NCBI RefSeq assembly: GCF_001623405.1
Contig: NZ_LUHG01000039.1
Location: forward strand, 124,001-188,000
Origin: Hydrotalea flava
GTDB lineage: Bacteria > Bacteroidota > Bacteroidia > Chitinophagales > Chitinophagaceae
Direction of reading: 5' to 3'
DNA length: 64,000 nucleotides
Of this stretch, positions 36,221 through 45,353 are shown one piece after another. The translations under genes were made by a program, and so were the position numbers. A model generated the notes under the pieces. That model did no database searches. It was not told where the DNA came from and worked only from the letters and a program-made list of their open reading frames with translations. The first letter of the stretch is position 1. Each line of letters starts with the position of its first letter.

Positions 36221-37237
36221 TTATTGTTTCAATTGAATACCCAGTCCAGATTTTCCCAATATATCCACCTTCCCAAATTCAAAATTTAGTCCGGTTGCAA
36301 TATCTTCTTTTAAAAGCAATGGGCCGTCCATATCCACATAATCTAATAATGGTAAAAATTGTGCAATAGCAGCAGAGCCTAAGGTAGATTCATTCATGCT
36401 TCCCATCATTACCTGTAAACCGAGTTCTCTTGCCTGAGCAATCATACGTTTGGCTGGTGTTAATCCACTGCATTTGGTTAATTTAATGTTGATGCCATGA
36501 AAATGATGTAAACATTTTTCAACATCGGTTTCAAGCACGCAACTTTCATCTGCAATTAAAGGCAAAGATGATGTTTGATACAAAACCTTCATTCCTTCCC
36601 AATCTTCTTTTGCTAATGGTTGTTCAATGAATTGCACACCTAATTGTTGTAATTGAGGAATTTTGATAAGTGCTTCTTCTAAAGTCCATCCTGCATTGGC
36701 ATCAATTCTAAATATTGCGTTGGTATGTTTTCTTAATTGGGCTACCATTTCAATATCATTTTCAACACCCAGTTTAATTTTATAAATGGGCCAGGGCTTG
36801 GCCAGCATTTTTTGAACCATATTTTCAGGTGTGTCTATACCAATGGTATAATCTGTAAGTGGCGTATTGCCCCATTCTACATTCCATAACCGGTAAACAA
36901 GCTGTTGTTCCATTTTACCGAACAAATCCCAGGCAGCCATATCCAATGCGGCTACCAGAAAGGGATTGGCAGGAAATAAATGATGCAAATAATGCCAATA
37001 ACGCTCAGGTTCGGTTAAAGCAAATTTTTCAACAAAAGCTCTTTTATGCTCCAATGCTTCTATCATTGAATCCACCGTAACATCATAATATTGAATGGCA
37101 GGTGCTTCGCCATAACCTATTAGTGAACCTAATTGCAGCGCTATTAATAATGATGGCTGATGGGTTTTTGTTCGCCCTCCTGAAATTGTAAATGGATACT
37201 CAAAAGGAAGTTCTATTTTTTTATAATATAATTTCAT
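36221..37237 (-). CDS. L-Ala-D/L-Glu-type dipeptide epimerase (enolase superfamily)
   Basis: Probably epimerises L-Ala-D-Glu from murein peptides for recycling. Catalytic Lys in IYKIKLG, metal ligands in FRIDANAGW, QFIEQPL and LIADESC, second catalytic Lys in NIKLTKCSG, and the dipeptide-epimerase motif DYVDMDGPLLL near the C-terminus. 338 residues from ATG 37237. The frame is open to 37399 inside malQ, but the start at MKLYYKKIELPF gives the normal capping domain. Substrate is inferred from the DMDG motif. Confidence 0.88.
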   Translation of the reverse strand: MKLYYKKIELPFEYPFTISGGRTKTHQPSLLIALQLGSLIGYGEAPAIQYYDVTVDSMIEALEHKRAFVEKFALTEPERYWHYLHHLFPANPFLVAALDMAAWDLFGKMEQQLVYRLWNVEWGNTPLTDYTIGIDTPENMVQKMLAKPWPIYKIKLGVENDIEMVAQLRKHTNAIFRIDANAGWTLEEALIKIPQLQQLGVQFIEQPLAKEDWEGMKVLYQTSSLPLIADESCVLETDVEKCLHHFHGINIKLTKCSGLTPAKRMIAQARELGLQVMMGSMNESTLGSAAIAQFLPLLDYVDMDGPLLLKEDIATGLNFEFGKVDILGKSGLGIQLKQ

Positions 37238-37343
37238 TTGCAATGCATAAAATAACCGCAAAGAAACGCCAAACGAATGGCTTCTAAAAAAATAAACCGG
37301 CAACAATACCGATTTATACAATATTAAAAAAGAAATTGACAGA

Positions 37344-40300
37344 CTATCTGCCGCTTTCCTGCACCATTTTTTGCAGCGCTTCATTAAACAAATTGGCATC
37401 CATGAGCTGCTCTAATGTAAGATGCATTCTATAACGCCAATAATGTTTTGGATTGGATGGAATATTAATACGTTCATCATTCGGATTGTTTCTTCTGATG
37501 GATTCATCCATTCCTAACAAATCCTGCAACTGAAATATGCTCCACATAGCCGGCGAATACAAATGTTGCAATACAATGGCTTTGTTAATCCAGGCTTCAC
37601 AATAATAAGGTGCATTACCCCATTGCCCTAATTCATTGTTGTAAAATTGTTGAATTTTATGCTTATCTTCTTCCCACCAGCCCCTAATGGTGCTCATATC
37701 ATGAGTAGAGGGGGTAACCACACTTAAATAAGGCGCATCATTGGGATGAAAAAATGTTTGCTGTGGGTTTTTAGGCATTCGTTGAATTTCGAGGCTTAAT
37801 AAACCTAACTGACGCATTACTTCCGGAACACAGGCTGGCACCAACCCTAAATCTTCACCACAAATCAGCATATTGGTAACGCGTTTTAACGCAGGTAATT
37901 TCTGCAAAGCTTCTTTCATCCAAAAATCATCCTGCCTGCGGAAGTAATAATCTACATACAATTCTCTTAATTGTTGTTGAGAATGCGCATCTAAATGGCG
38001 AAATGAAATGGTAGCATCCATAGCAAATCTAAAATGGAATTGCTGTGCGTTACTGCCTTCTTCTTCAAAAAAGATAACATTACTGATTAAATCGAACAGC
38101 CCTTGTTTTATCTTTTGTGTAAATGCATCGTCATTCCAATGGGCCAAATATTGTTCAACTTTACGTTGGGTATTGCATTCTTCTTTTAGTGTATAATTTC
38201 CAAAACCATTGTATTGCAAAAAAGTATTGCGTACAAAATCGGCATCTTTGCCAAAAACTTCGGCTAATACTTCTTCATTAATATAGGGCTTTGTAAACCG
38301 ATAGTAATCGAACCAAATATTTCTGCTAAACAATTCATTGATGTGTATGGGTAAAGCAGGTACAAAGCGCCCCATAATACCCTCTACTGCATCTAAAGGT
38401 ATACTCCATATTCTAAAAAAACCTAAAATATGATCAATCCTGAATGCATCAAAATAATAACGCATTTGTTCAAATCGTTTCTTCCACCAGGCAAAACCAT
38501 CCTGCATCATTTGTTGCCAGTTATAAGTCGGGAAACCCCAATTTTGGCCTTTTATGGCAAAATCGTCGGGTGGTGCACCAGCCTGCATATTCAAATGAAA
38601 TAAATGCGGTGCCTGCCAGGCATCTGCGCCATTTCTACACACACCAATTGCAATATCACCTTTCAAAATAATTCCATTTTGGTGGGCATAGCCAGTTGCC
38701 TCCTGCAACTGACTGTGCAGGTAAAACTGAACAAAATAATGATAAGCAATAGCATGGTATTGTTCAGAATCAGGTGAAGCCATGGCTTCAATGGCCGATT
38801 CATTATAAATACCATTCTTTGGCCATTCACTGAAATTGGCCGTGCCATACAAATCTCTCAAATAACAAAATACAGCATATGGAATTAACCAATGACTATT
38901 ATTGTGAAAGAATGTTTTAAATTCATCTGATTGAAACAAGACTTTCTGTTGTAAAGAATATAATTGCTGTAAATATTGTTGTTTTAGATGCATTGCAGCT
39001 TCATAATCAACTGTATCTAATGCATTTAATTGAAGGCGTTGCGCTTCTATGCTATCCAACAAGTGCAAATTTTCAGTTGAAGTAGCTTTTTTTAAGTTTA
39101 GGTATAACGGATGCAATGCAAAAGCAGAAATGGCAGCATAAGGATAAGAATCTGCCCAGGTATGCGTTGCTGTAGTATCATTCACCGGTAATATTTGCAC
39201 TAGTTTTAATCCTGTTTTTTTGGCCCAGTCTACCAACAGTTTTAAATCAGTAAACTCTCCTACGCCAAAACTCTGCTCGCTTCTTAAACTAAAAACAGGA
39301 ATTGCTACCCCTGCTCCTCTCCACGTATTATTGGGTAATACAGCAAATCCGGCATTCATTATGGTTAAAGTATCTGTTGCATTTGTTGCATTTATGGTTC
39401 TGTTTTTGCCATTTTCAAACCGAACAAATTGTTTTGTATTTATATTATAAACACCAAATTTAAATTGCAGTGTATGTTTGGCTGTTGATAAGTTGAGCTG
39501 TATAGAATAAAAAGATTCATCTTTATCCCGCTTTAACAGCAATGGTTTTTCTGTACTCCAATTGTTTAAAATGGTACTTTCACCGCATAAACAAAGCACT
39601 TCATCAGCAGACAGTAAGGGTGCTTTTACTTTTAACAAATGAGTTGTACCGGCATTAATTTTAGTGGTATCTGCAACCTGCTTGGGTTTGGGCAATAAAA
39701 TTTGCTGAAACGGTTCTGTATAAAATGCGTTTTCATAATAACCTGCAAAATTCCAAGCATCTTCAATTAACAGAGTTGATTTTTTAACATAAGCAGGAAA
39801 TAATTTTTTATCATTACCCCAATCATAATCAATCGTTCCATTTTCATTTTTTAGTATATAATGATAGGTAATTCCTTCTTTCGGTATTTCATTTAGTTGA
39901 AAAGTAATTGTAATTTGCCAATACTCCTGATTCAGGTACTGCATGGGAATTGCCTGATCAATATCTTGATTCCCCAGCTTGGGATGATTGCCGGTTATAA
40001 AAATATTTTGCCCGAAATGGGTACTAAATTTTAAAAGAAAAGTTACCTGCAATTCAGTAATTGATTTTGATGTAGTAGCAACAGTTGCTTTACTTTTTTG
40101 TGTTGCCGTTGTTGCATCTTTTTTTGATGAGGTTTTGGGCTTTTTAGTTGAAGTAGCCTCTTTGGCTGCTATCTTCTCTCCTTTCGGTGCCGCTTCCTTT
40201 TTGGCTGATTTTTTTTTCAAAACTTTTTTTTTCTGCCCTGCTTTTGTTGCATCAGGAGTTGCAGAAGCGGAAGATAAAGTTGAGGGTTCTTCTATTTTTT

Positions 40301-40409
40301 TTACACCACTTTTTGTTTTGGATAATCCGGTATTTTCAATTTCACCAGATTGCGTAATCGTTAGTTTTTTAGCCAATTTTCCTGGTTTTAGTTGTACTAA
40401 GTTAATCAA
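37344..40409 (-). CDS. malQ: 4-alpha-glucanotransferase with two CBM20 domains and a Lys-rich N-terminal extension
   Basis: GH77 amylomaltase that rearranges maltodextrins in glycogen/starch metabolism. From about residue 118 there are two starch-binding CBM20 domains (FSTHFGQNIFITGNHPKLGN; LCGESTILNNWS), then GH77 from about 365: nucleophile in FDAFRIDHILGFF, acid/base Glu in CGEDLGLVP, and Asp in TPSTHDMSTIRGW. Residues 1-115 are an unusual low-complexity tail with 28 Lys (KKKVLKKKSAKKEAAPKGEK). There is no ATG: the frame opens at TTG 40409 right after an in-frame TAA, and later TTGs exist (for instance residue 12). The true start is unsettled. Confidence 0.88.
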   Translation of the reverse strand: MINLVQLKPGKLAKKLTITQSGEIENTGLSKTKSGVKKIEEPSTLSSASATPDATKAGQKKKVLKKKSAKKEAAPKGEKIAAKEATSTKKPKTSSKKDATTATQKSKATVATTSKSITELQVTFLLKFSTHFGQNIFITGNHPKLGNQDIDQAIPMQYLNQEYWQITITFQLNEIPKEGITYHYILKNENGTIDYDWGNDKKLFPAYVKKSTLLIEDAWNFAGYYENAFYTEPFQQILLPKPKQVADTTKINAGTTHLLKVKAPLLSADEVLCLCGESTILNNWSTEKPLLLKRDKDESFYSIQLNLSTAKHTLQFKFGVYNINTKQFVRFENGKNRTINATNATDTLTIMNAGFAVLPNNTWRGAGVAIPVFSLRSEQSFGVGEFTDLKLLVDWAKKTGLKLVQILPVNDTTATHTWADSYPYAAISAFALHPLYLNLKKATSTENLHLLDSIEAQRLQLNALDTVDYEAAMHLKQQYLQQLYSLQQKVLFQSDEFKTFFHNNSHWLIPYAVFCYLRDLYGTANFSEWPKNGIYNESAIEAMASPDSEQYHAIAYHYFVQFYLHSQLQEATGYAHQNGIILKGDIAIGVCRNGADAWQAPHLFHLNMQAGAPPDDFAIKGQNWGFPTYNWQQMMQDGFAWWKKRFEQMRYYFDAFRIDHILGFFRIWSIPLDAVEGIMGRFVPALPIHINELFSRNIWFDYYRFTKPYINEEVLAEVFGKDADFVRNTFLQYNGFGNYTLKEECNTQRKVEQYLAHWNDDAFTQKIKQGLFDLISNVIFFEEEGSNAQQFHFRFAMDATISFRHLDAHSQQQLRELYVDYYFRRQDDFWMKEALQKLPALKRVTNMLICGEDLGLVPACVPEVMRQLGLLSLEIQRMPKNPQQTFFHPNDAPYLSVVTPSTHDMSTIRGWWEEDKHKIQQFYNNELGQWGNAPYYCEAWINKAIVLQHLYSPAMWSIFQLQDLLGMDESIRRNNPNDERINIPSNPKHYWRYRMHLTLEQLMDANLFNEALQKMVQESGR

Positions 40410-40440
40410 TTAATGTGTAAATTAAACACATTAATTGATT
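40404..40440. repeat. Perfect 15-bp inverted repeat covering the malQ start region
   Basis: AATCAATTAATGTGT - AAATTAA - ACACATTAATTGATT, both arms exact. The TTG at 40409 lies inside the distal arm on the minus strand. A nine-codon ATG frame (MCLIYTLID, 40431 to TAA at 40402) runs through the hairpin and overlaps that TTG. Could be an operator, an mRNA hairpin masking the start, or both. Confidence 0.7.
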
Positions 40441-40489
40441 TTCCAAAAACAAAATGCAACAAAACACAGGATTTTGCAATAACCCCAAT

Positions 40490-40527
40490 AAAAAACAGAT
40501 TGCTGTAAGTAAAGTAATCTGTTTTTT
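40490..40527. terminator. Bidirectional terminator hairpin
   Basis: AAAAAACAGATT - 14-base loop - AATCTGTTTTTT, a perfect 12-bp stem with T runs on both strands. On the minus strand it follows the cytochrome gene stop at 40545. Confidence 0.75.
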
Positions 40528-40544
40528 AAGAAAGAAGCGGAATA

Positions 40545-40955
40545 TTATTGCAGCTCTGGTTTAGATTTTCCCCTGTGGCAAGTACTGCAGGTTACCACCT
40601 GAAGTTGAACACTATCAGCATGGGGAATTTGGCTCACATATTTTTCATTAATTTCCATCGTCATGCGCATCATATCACGAGCAATATCTTTTTTAGGGTT
40701 TTCATCACTGGCCGGATCCATTCTTCCTGGCTGAGTTTTAGAAGGCGCATGGCAAAAAGAACATTTAACTCCCAACGCCGCTTTAAATCCATCCATCACA
40801 TGTTCCAAACTATCATGACTAATATTTTGTGGCAACACTTTTAAATTACGTGGCTTGGGTTGTGTAGGAATGGTAAAAGAAATAATGCCAATAGCCAATA
40901 CAGATAGAATGGCTGAAAAAACAAAAAATTTTCTTTTGTGAAAATGCATAATCAT
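40545..40955 (-). CDS. Small dihaem c-type cytochrome
   Basis: Periplasmic electron carrier. N-terminal hydrophobic anchor or signal (about residues 10-28, FFVFSAILSVLAIGIISF), then two haem-binding motifs, CSFCH near residue 66 and CSTCH near residue 125, with spacing and context (HVMDGFKAALGVKCSFCHA) like the photosynthetic reaction-centre cytochrome subunit family (CytoC_RC) that is widespread in non-photosynthetic Bacteroidota. 136 residues. ATG at 40955 or 40949. Redox partner unknown. Confidence 0.85.
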   Translation of the reverse strand: MIMHFHKRKFFVFSAILSVLAIGIISFTIPTQPKPRNLKVLPQNISHDSLEHVMDGFKAALGVKCSFCHAPSKTQPGRMDPASDENPKKDIARDMMRMTMEINEKYVSQIPHADSVQLQVVTCSTCHRGKSKPELQ

Positions 40956-41029
40956 TTTTTTGAATGATGCTAAAAATAAGGAATGCGATTTGAATTTGAA
41001 ATTATTTTACATAAAATGTTCATTAAAAT

Positions 41030-41069
41030 AAAAGAGGCTGCCTCAAAAGTTCGAGGCTGCCTCTTTTTA
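41030..41069. terminator. Strong bidirectional terminator
   Basis: AAAAGAGGCTGCCTC - AAAAGTTC - GAGGCTGCCTCTTTT: 14 of 15 pairs with one central T-T mismatch. T-rich on both sides. Expected to end the transcript of the small gene at 41185. Confidence 0.8.
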
Positions 41070-41184
41070 TTCGGTAAGGGGGGTTGGAGAAAGTTTTCAT
41101 TTAAGCCATTCTCAAACGCTTCATTTTACTTTTGAAACTTTCTCTTAACACTGTAATAAAAAAACTTAAATATGTAGCTATGAT

Positions 41185-41394
41185 TTATAGGCCCCAACGA
41201 TTGGTAAGCTTTTGTCTTAAAGCACGTTTTTTCTGATTTTGAATATGCCAAACTGTAGCAGCACTAATATGTGCTGATTTAGCAGGTACATGATTGCTTA
41301 AATTGGTAGCTACTGTTTCTTTTACTTCTGATACCAATTGGTTCAGATGTTCTTTTTCTAATTGCACTAATGAACTGTTTTGTTTGTTTTCCAT
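41185..41394 (-). CDS. Small hypothetical basic protein (69 aa)
   Basis: No named family. The N-terminal half is helical and acidic/polar (LVQLEKEHLNQLVSEVKETV); the C-terminus holds SAATVWHIQNQKKRALRQKL, reminiscent of the short AADLWNIQRQKR-type tails seen in small Bacteroidota proteins. No signal peptide or membrane segment. ATG at 41394 with good composition and its own terminator 118 bases downstream support it as a real gene. The 3' untranslated region contains a 10-bp inverted repeat (41087-41096 with 41135-41144). Confidence 0.65.
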   Translation of the reverse strand: MENKQNSSLVQLEKEHLNQLVSEVKETVATNLSNHVPAKSAHISAATVWHIQNQKKRALRQKLTNRWGL

Positions 41395-41621
41395 AACATT
41401 ATTATTAATTTTTTAAAATAAAGGTCATCAGCATGTGTATGCTTGCGGATGAAAACCAATAATCGTTAGAAGAAAATAGAATGGCAAGTTGCTTAATCCG
41501 TAAGTAGATGTTATGCTATTATACTCAATTGCGGGTGCAAAGGTACGACTATTTTTTATAACAACAATAATTTTAATTGATAAAAGCTTTGTTAATAACA
41601 CTTTTAGGTGATTCTTCGAGT

Positions 41622-42683
41622 TTATTTAGCTCTTTCATATTGTTTAGGCCATTGAATAGATTCTTTAAAAATTTTTGCTGCGAAGAGTGGAAAGTATGGA
41701 TTCCGCAATATTTCACGGGCCATAAAAACAAAATCTGCTTTTTGTTCCTGTAAAATATTTTCAGCCTGTTCCGCATTGGTTATTAAACCAACCGCTCCGG
41801 TTAATATGTGGGAGCCGGCTTTAATAGCTGCAGCAAAAGGCACCTGATATCCAGGCGCTACCGGAATTTTTGCATGTGCCACATTTCCACCGGAAGAACA
41901 ATCTATAACATCCGCACCCCTTTCTTTCAGTATAGAAGCCAATACAATGGAATCATTTAATTGCCAGCCATTTTCAATCCAATCGGTAGCTGAAATGCGA
42001 ACAAAAAGTGGCAAATCATTAGGCCATTCCTGCCGTACTGCATCAACAATTGCTAAGAGTAATTGAATTCTGTTTTCAAAACTTCCTCCATAAGCATCGG
42101 TACGTTGATTACTGTAGGGTGATAAAAACTGATGAATTAAATAGCCATGTGCTGCATGTATTTCAATTACTTTAAACCCTGCTTTTAAAGCACGCCGCGC
42201 TGCTGATTGAAATTGGGATACAACTTCCTGAATTTGTGGAACGGACAAAGCAATAACAGGAACCTGTTCTTCTTTAAATGGAATAGCACTGGGTGCTAAT
42301 ACTGGCCATCCGCCCTCTGTTTCACTTAGTTGCCTGCCTCCCAACCATGGGGCAACGCAACTGGCTTTACGGCCGGCATGCGCCAATTGAATACCGGGCA
42401 CAGCACCCTGTTGGGTAATAAATGTGGTAATGCGTTGCAGCATGGCAATATGTTCATCTTTCCAAATGCCTAAATCACCCGGACTTATTCTTCCTTCCGG
42501 GCTCACTGCAGTTGCTTCTGTAAACACCAATCCTGCACCACCTACTGCTCTGCTGCCTAAATGTACTAAGTGCCAATCGTTTGCAAATCCATCTTCAGCA
42601 GAATATTGACACATGGGCGATACCACAATTCTATTCTTAAAATTGATAGATTGAATGCGAATAGGTTGAAATAAAGTCGACAT
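41622..42683 (-). CDS. namA: NADH:flavin oxidoreductase, old yellow enzyme family (YqjM/NamA-like)
   Basis: FMN enzyme reducing activated C=C bonds. TIM-barrel with N-terminal NRIVVSPMCQYSAEDG (Cys near residue 25 modulating FMN, as in YqjM), QLAHAGRKAS, the substrate-binding His pair in IEIHAAHGYLIHQFLSP, and YGGSFENR. 353 residues. Natural substrate unknown. Sits between the dnaK terminator and an intergenic stretch with no other gene. Confidence 0.9.
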   Translation of the reverse strand: MSTLFQPIRIQSINFKNRIVVSPMCQYSAEDGFANDWHLVHLGSRAVGGAGLVFTEATAVSPEGRISPGDLGIWKDEHIAMLQRITTFITQQGAVPGIQLAHAGRKASCVAPWLGGRQLSETEGGWPVLAPSAIPFKEEQVPVIALSVPQIQEVVSQFQSAARRALKAGFKVIEIHAAHGYLIHQFLSPYSNQRTDAYGGSFENRIQLLLAIVDAVRQEWPNDLPLFVRISATDWIENGWQLNDSIVLASILKERGADVIDCSSGGNVAHAKIPVAPGYQVPFAAAIKAGSHILTGAVGLITNAEQAENILQEQKADFVFMAREILRNPYFPLFAAKIFKESIQWPKQYERAK

Positions 42684-42706
42684 ATAAATATTTTATGGGT
42701 ATAACA

Positions 42707-42737
42707 CAAAAGCCCCTACGTTGTTGCAGGGGCTTTA
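42707..42737 (-). terminator. Rho-independent terminator of dnaK
   Basis: AAAAGCCCCT - loop - AGGGGCTTT, a 9-bp stem ending in TTTTGTG on the minus strand, 28 bases past the dnaK stop at 42765. Confidence 0.75.
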
Positions 42738-42764
42738 GCTATTTTTTTGAAATAATAATTCAAA

Positions 42765-44672
42765 CTATTTTACTTCTTCAAACTGAGCATCTTCTACTGT
42801 ATCGCCTCCAGCCTGTTGGCCTGAAGCATTTTCAGTAGCATTTGCTTCAGCACCGCCCGGTTGTGCACCTGCAGCCTGAGCTTTATAAATTTCTTCGCTG
42901 GCGGCAGTCCATGCAGTATTTAAAGCAGCCATAGCTGTATCAAGATTGTTGATGTCTTGATTTTTATGTGCTTCTTTCAGCTTATTCAATGCTTCTTCAA
43001 TTGGTGCTTTTTTATCAGCGGGCACTTTATCACCAAACTCTTTTAATTGTTTTTCAGTTTGGAAGATTAAGCTGTCAGCCTGATTTAATTTTTCAATTTT
43101 TTCTTTAGCTGCTTTATCTTCTGCTTCATGCGCTTTGGCCTCAGCTTTCATTTTTTCTACTTCTTCCTTGCTTAAACCACTGCCGGCCTCAATTCTGATT
43201 TTTTGTTCTTTTCCGGTGCCTTTGTCTTTTGCACTAACATGCAACATACCATTGGCATCAATATCAAAAGTTACTTCAATTTGCGGAACACCTCTTGGAG
43301 CCGGTGGTATGCCGTCTAAATTAAACATACCTAAACTCTTATTGTCTTTTGCCAGCGGACGCTCACCTTGTAATACATGAATTTGTACACCGGGTTGATT
43401 ATCACTGGCAGTAGAGAACACTTCAGATTTTTTGGTAGGAATGGTAGTATTAGCAGGAATCATGGGTGTTAATACGCCCCCCATGGTTTCTATGCCTAAG
43501 GTTAATGGCGTTACGTCTAATAACAATACATCTTTTACTTCACCGGTTAAAACGGCACCTTGAATTGCAGCGCCTACAGCTACCACTTCATCCGGGTTAA
43601 CACCCTTATTGGGTTTACGTCCAAAAAACTTTTCAACTATTTCCTGAACTTTAGGTATACGGGTTGAACCACCTACCAATATTACTTCATTAATTTGCGA
43701 TGCAGTATATCCGGCATCTTTCAATGCAGCTTCACAGGGTTTTAAGCAACGTTCAAACAAACTATCTGATAATGCTTCAAATTTTGCACGTGTTAATTTC
43801 TTAACCAAATGTTTGGGAACGCCATCTACTGCAGTAATGTAAGGCAAGTTAATTTCAGTTTCTGAAGAAGAACTTAATTCAATTTTTGCCTTTTCGGCTG
43901 CTTCTTTTAAACGCTGTAAAGCCATGGGATCTTTTCTTAAATCAATAGCCTCATCTTTTTTAAACTCATCTGCCAACCAATCCATGATTACTTTATCAAA
44001 ATCATCACCACCTAAGTGGGTATCTCCATTGGTTGATTTTACTTCAAAAACGCCATCGCCTAAATCTAAGATAGAGATATCGAAAGTACCGCCACCTAAG
44101 TCAAACACAGCAATTTTCATGTCGTGTTTTTTATCTAAACCGTATGCCAAAGCGGCAGCAGTAGGTTCATTTACAATACGGCGTACATTTAGTCCGGCAA
44201 TTTCACCGGCTTCTTTGGTAGCCTGGCGTTGTGCATCGTTAAAATAAGCAGGTACGGTAATTACCGCTTCGGTAACTTCCTGCCCTAAATAATCTTCTGC
44301 AGTTTTCTTCATTTTTTGAAGAATCATGGCAGATATTTCCTGAGGTGTATATAATCGTCCGTCAATATCAATTCGAACGGTATTATTATCGCCTTTTACA
44401 ACTTTGTAACTCCAGTGACTGATTTCTTCTGTTACTTCATCAAACCTTCTACCCATGAAACGTTTTACACTGGCAATGGTATTGTGAGGGTTAGTAATGG
44501 CCTGGCGTTTTGCAGGATCACCAACTTTACGCTCTCCATTCTTTAAAAAAGCCACAACAGAGGGTGTAGTTCTACGTCCTTCATCGTTCGCTATCACTAC
44601 AGGCTCATTACCTTCCATAACGGCAACACAACTGTTGGTGGTACCTAAGTCTATTCCTATAATTTTTCCCAT
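42765..44672 (-). CDS. dnaK: Chaperone protein DnaK (Hsp70)
   Basis: ATP-dependent chaperone. N-terminal phosphate loop [16 protein letters not shown], phosphate-2 [16 protein letters not shown], adenosine motif [13 protein letters not shown], linker [15 protein letters not shown], then substrate-binding domain and lid, ending in a Gly/Ala/Gln-rich tail with EEVK. 635 residues, standard. Neither grpE nor dnaJ is adjacent. Monocistronic with its own terminator. No CIRCE-type repeat is visible upstream. Confidence 0.98.
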   Translation of the reverse strand: MGKIIGIDLGTTNSCVAVMEGNEPVVIANDEGRRTTPSVVAFLKNGERKVGDPAKRQAITNPHNTIASVKRFMGRRFDEVTEEISHWSYKVVKGDNNTVRIDIDGRLYTPQEISAMILQKMKKTAEDYLGQEVTEAVITVPAYFNDAQRQATKEAGEIAGLNVRRIVNEPTAAALAYGLDKKHDMKIAVFDLGGGTFDISILDLGDGVFEVKSTNGDTHLGGDDFDKVIMDWLADEFKKDEAIDLRKDPMALQRLKEAAEKAKIELSSSSETEINLPYITAVDGVPKHLVKKLTRAKFEALSDSLFERCLKPCEAALKDAGYTASQINEVILVGGSTRIPKVQEIVEKFFGRKPNKGVNPDEVVAVGAAIQGAVLTGEVKDVLLLDVTPLTLGIETMGGVLTPMIPANTTIPTKKSEVFSTASDNQPGVQIHVLQGERPLAKDNKSLGMFNLDGIPPAPRGVPQIEVTFDIDANGMLHVSAKDKGTGKEQKIRIEAGSGLSKEEVEKMKAEAKAHEAEDKAAKEKIEKLNQADSLIFQTEKQLKEFGDKVPADKKAPIEEALNKLKEAHKNQDINNLDTAMAALNTAWTAASEEIYKAQAAGAQPGGAEANATENASGQQAGGDTVEDAQFEEVK

Positions 44673-44800
44673 AATAAATAAATTTTATTGCTAAATACTA
44701 ATTCAATTTTTGAATTCGTAAAACATTGGCAACGATTATGCCACTGACAGAAAAAGTGCAAAATTGTCAGCAAAAAAATAACCGGGGTAAATGGAGGCAG

Positions 44801-45304
44801 TCAATCTACTGAAGATACTGCTTTGAATGTATAATGTTTTTGAGAAAGATAACTAAACGCCACCACAAAAACGGTAGTAGCAATCTTAGCAGGCGTTGGA
44901 TACCAGTGTAACACCTCTATAAACAACTTCAGAAAAACATAATTCAGCAACAGGCAGCCCATCACCACCATAAAATATTTACGCAATTGAACCGTTTTTT
45001 TTGCTTCGGTTTGTTGAAAAACTACATAACGACTTAAATAAAACCCAACCGGAAAAGTAACCGTAAAACTGAGAAGAAATGATGCAATGGGAGCTGAAAT
45101 TAAAATAATTGGCGTTTGAACAGGCTTTTTTAAAAAAATATAGTTGTAGGCAATAAAAAACAAAGTAATATCGGTTAATGTATTAAACCCGCCACAGGCA
45201 GCATATCGAAAAGTTTGCAATGGCATAATTTTTTTAAACCAGGGATAAAACCAATCAATCAACTGTAACACCGAACCTCTTATATAATTGTGCATACGCC
45301 TCAT
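44801..45304 (-). CDS. GtrA-family membrane protein
   Basis: Four-helix GtrA-like protein; family members are thought to move lipid-linked sugars across the inner membrane. Signatures: FRYAACGGFNTLTDITLFF near residue 32 and FPVGFYLSRYVVF near residue 85, ending with FSYLSQKHYTF. 167 residues including a 28-residue cytosolic N-terminal stretch. ATG 45304 (or 45295). Natural TGA stop. Divergent from argS by 49 bases. No glycosyltransferase neighbour to indicate the sugar. Confidence 0.83.
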   Translation of the reverse strand: MRRMHNYIRGSVLQLIDWFYPWFKKIMPLQTFRYAACGGFNTLTDITLFFIAYNYIFLKKPVQTPIILISAPIASFLLSFTVTFPVGFYLSRYVVFQQTEAKKTVQLRKYFMVVMGCLLLNYVFLKLFIEVLHWYPTPAKIATTVFVVAFSYLSQKHYTFKAVSSVD

Positions 45305-45335
45305 AAACGGCGGCGAAGGTAGTATATAAATCCTT

Positions 45336-45343
45336 TAGATTTG
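45336..45343 (+). promoter_or_regulatory. Putative -7 box (TAGATTTG) for argS
   Basis: Exact TAnnTTTG, 10 bases before ATG 45354, implying a leader of only a few bases. No -33 TTG at normal spacing. Confidence 0.4.
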
Positions 45344-45353
45344 CAGACTGAAA

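Noticed and set aside
37238-37399. Longer N-terminus for the dipeptide epimerase
   Set aside because: It would lie inside the end of malQ and adds sequence unlike the family; ATG 37237 gives the normal start.
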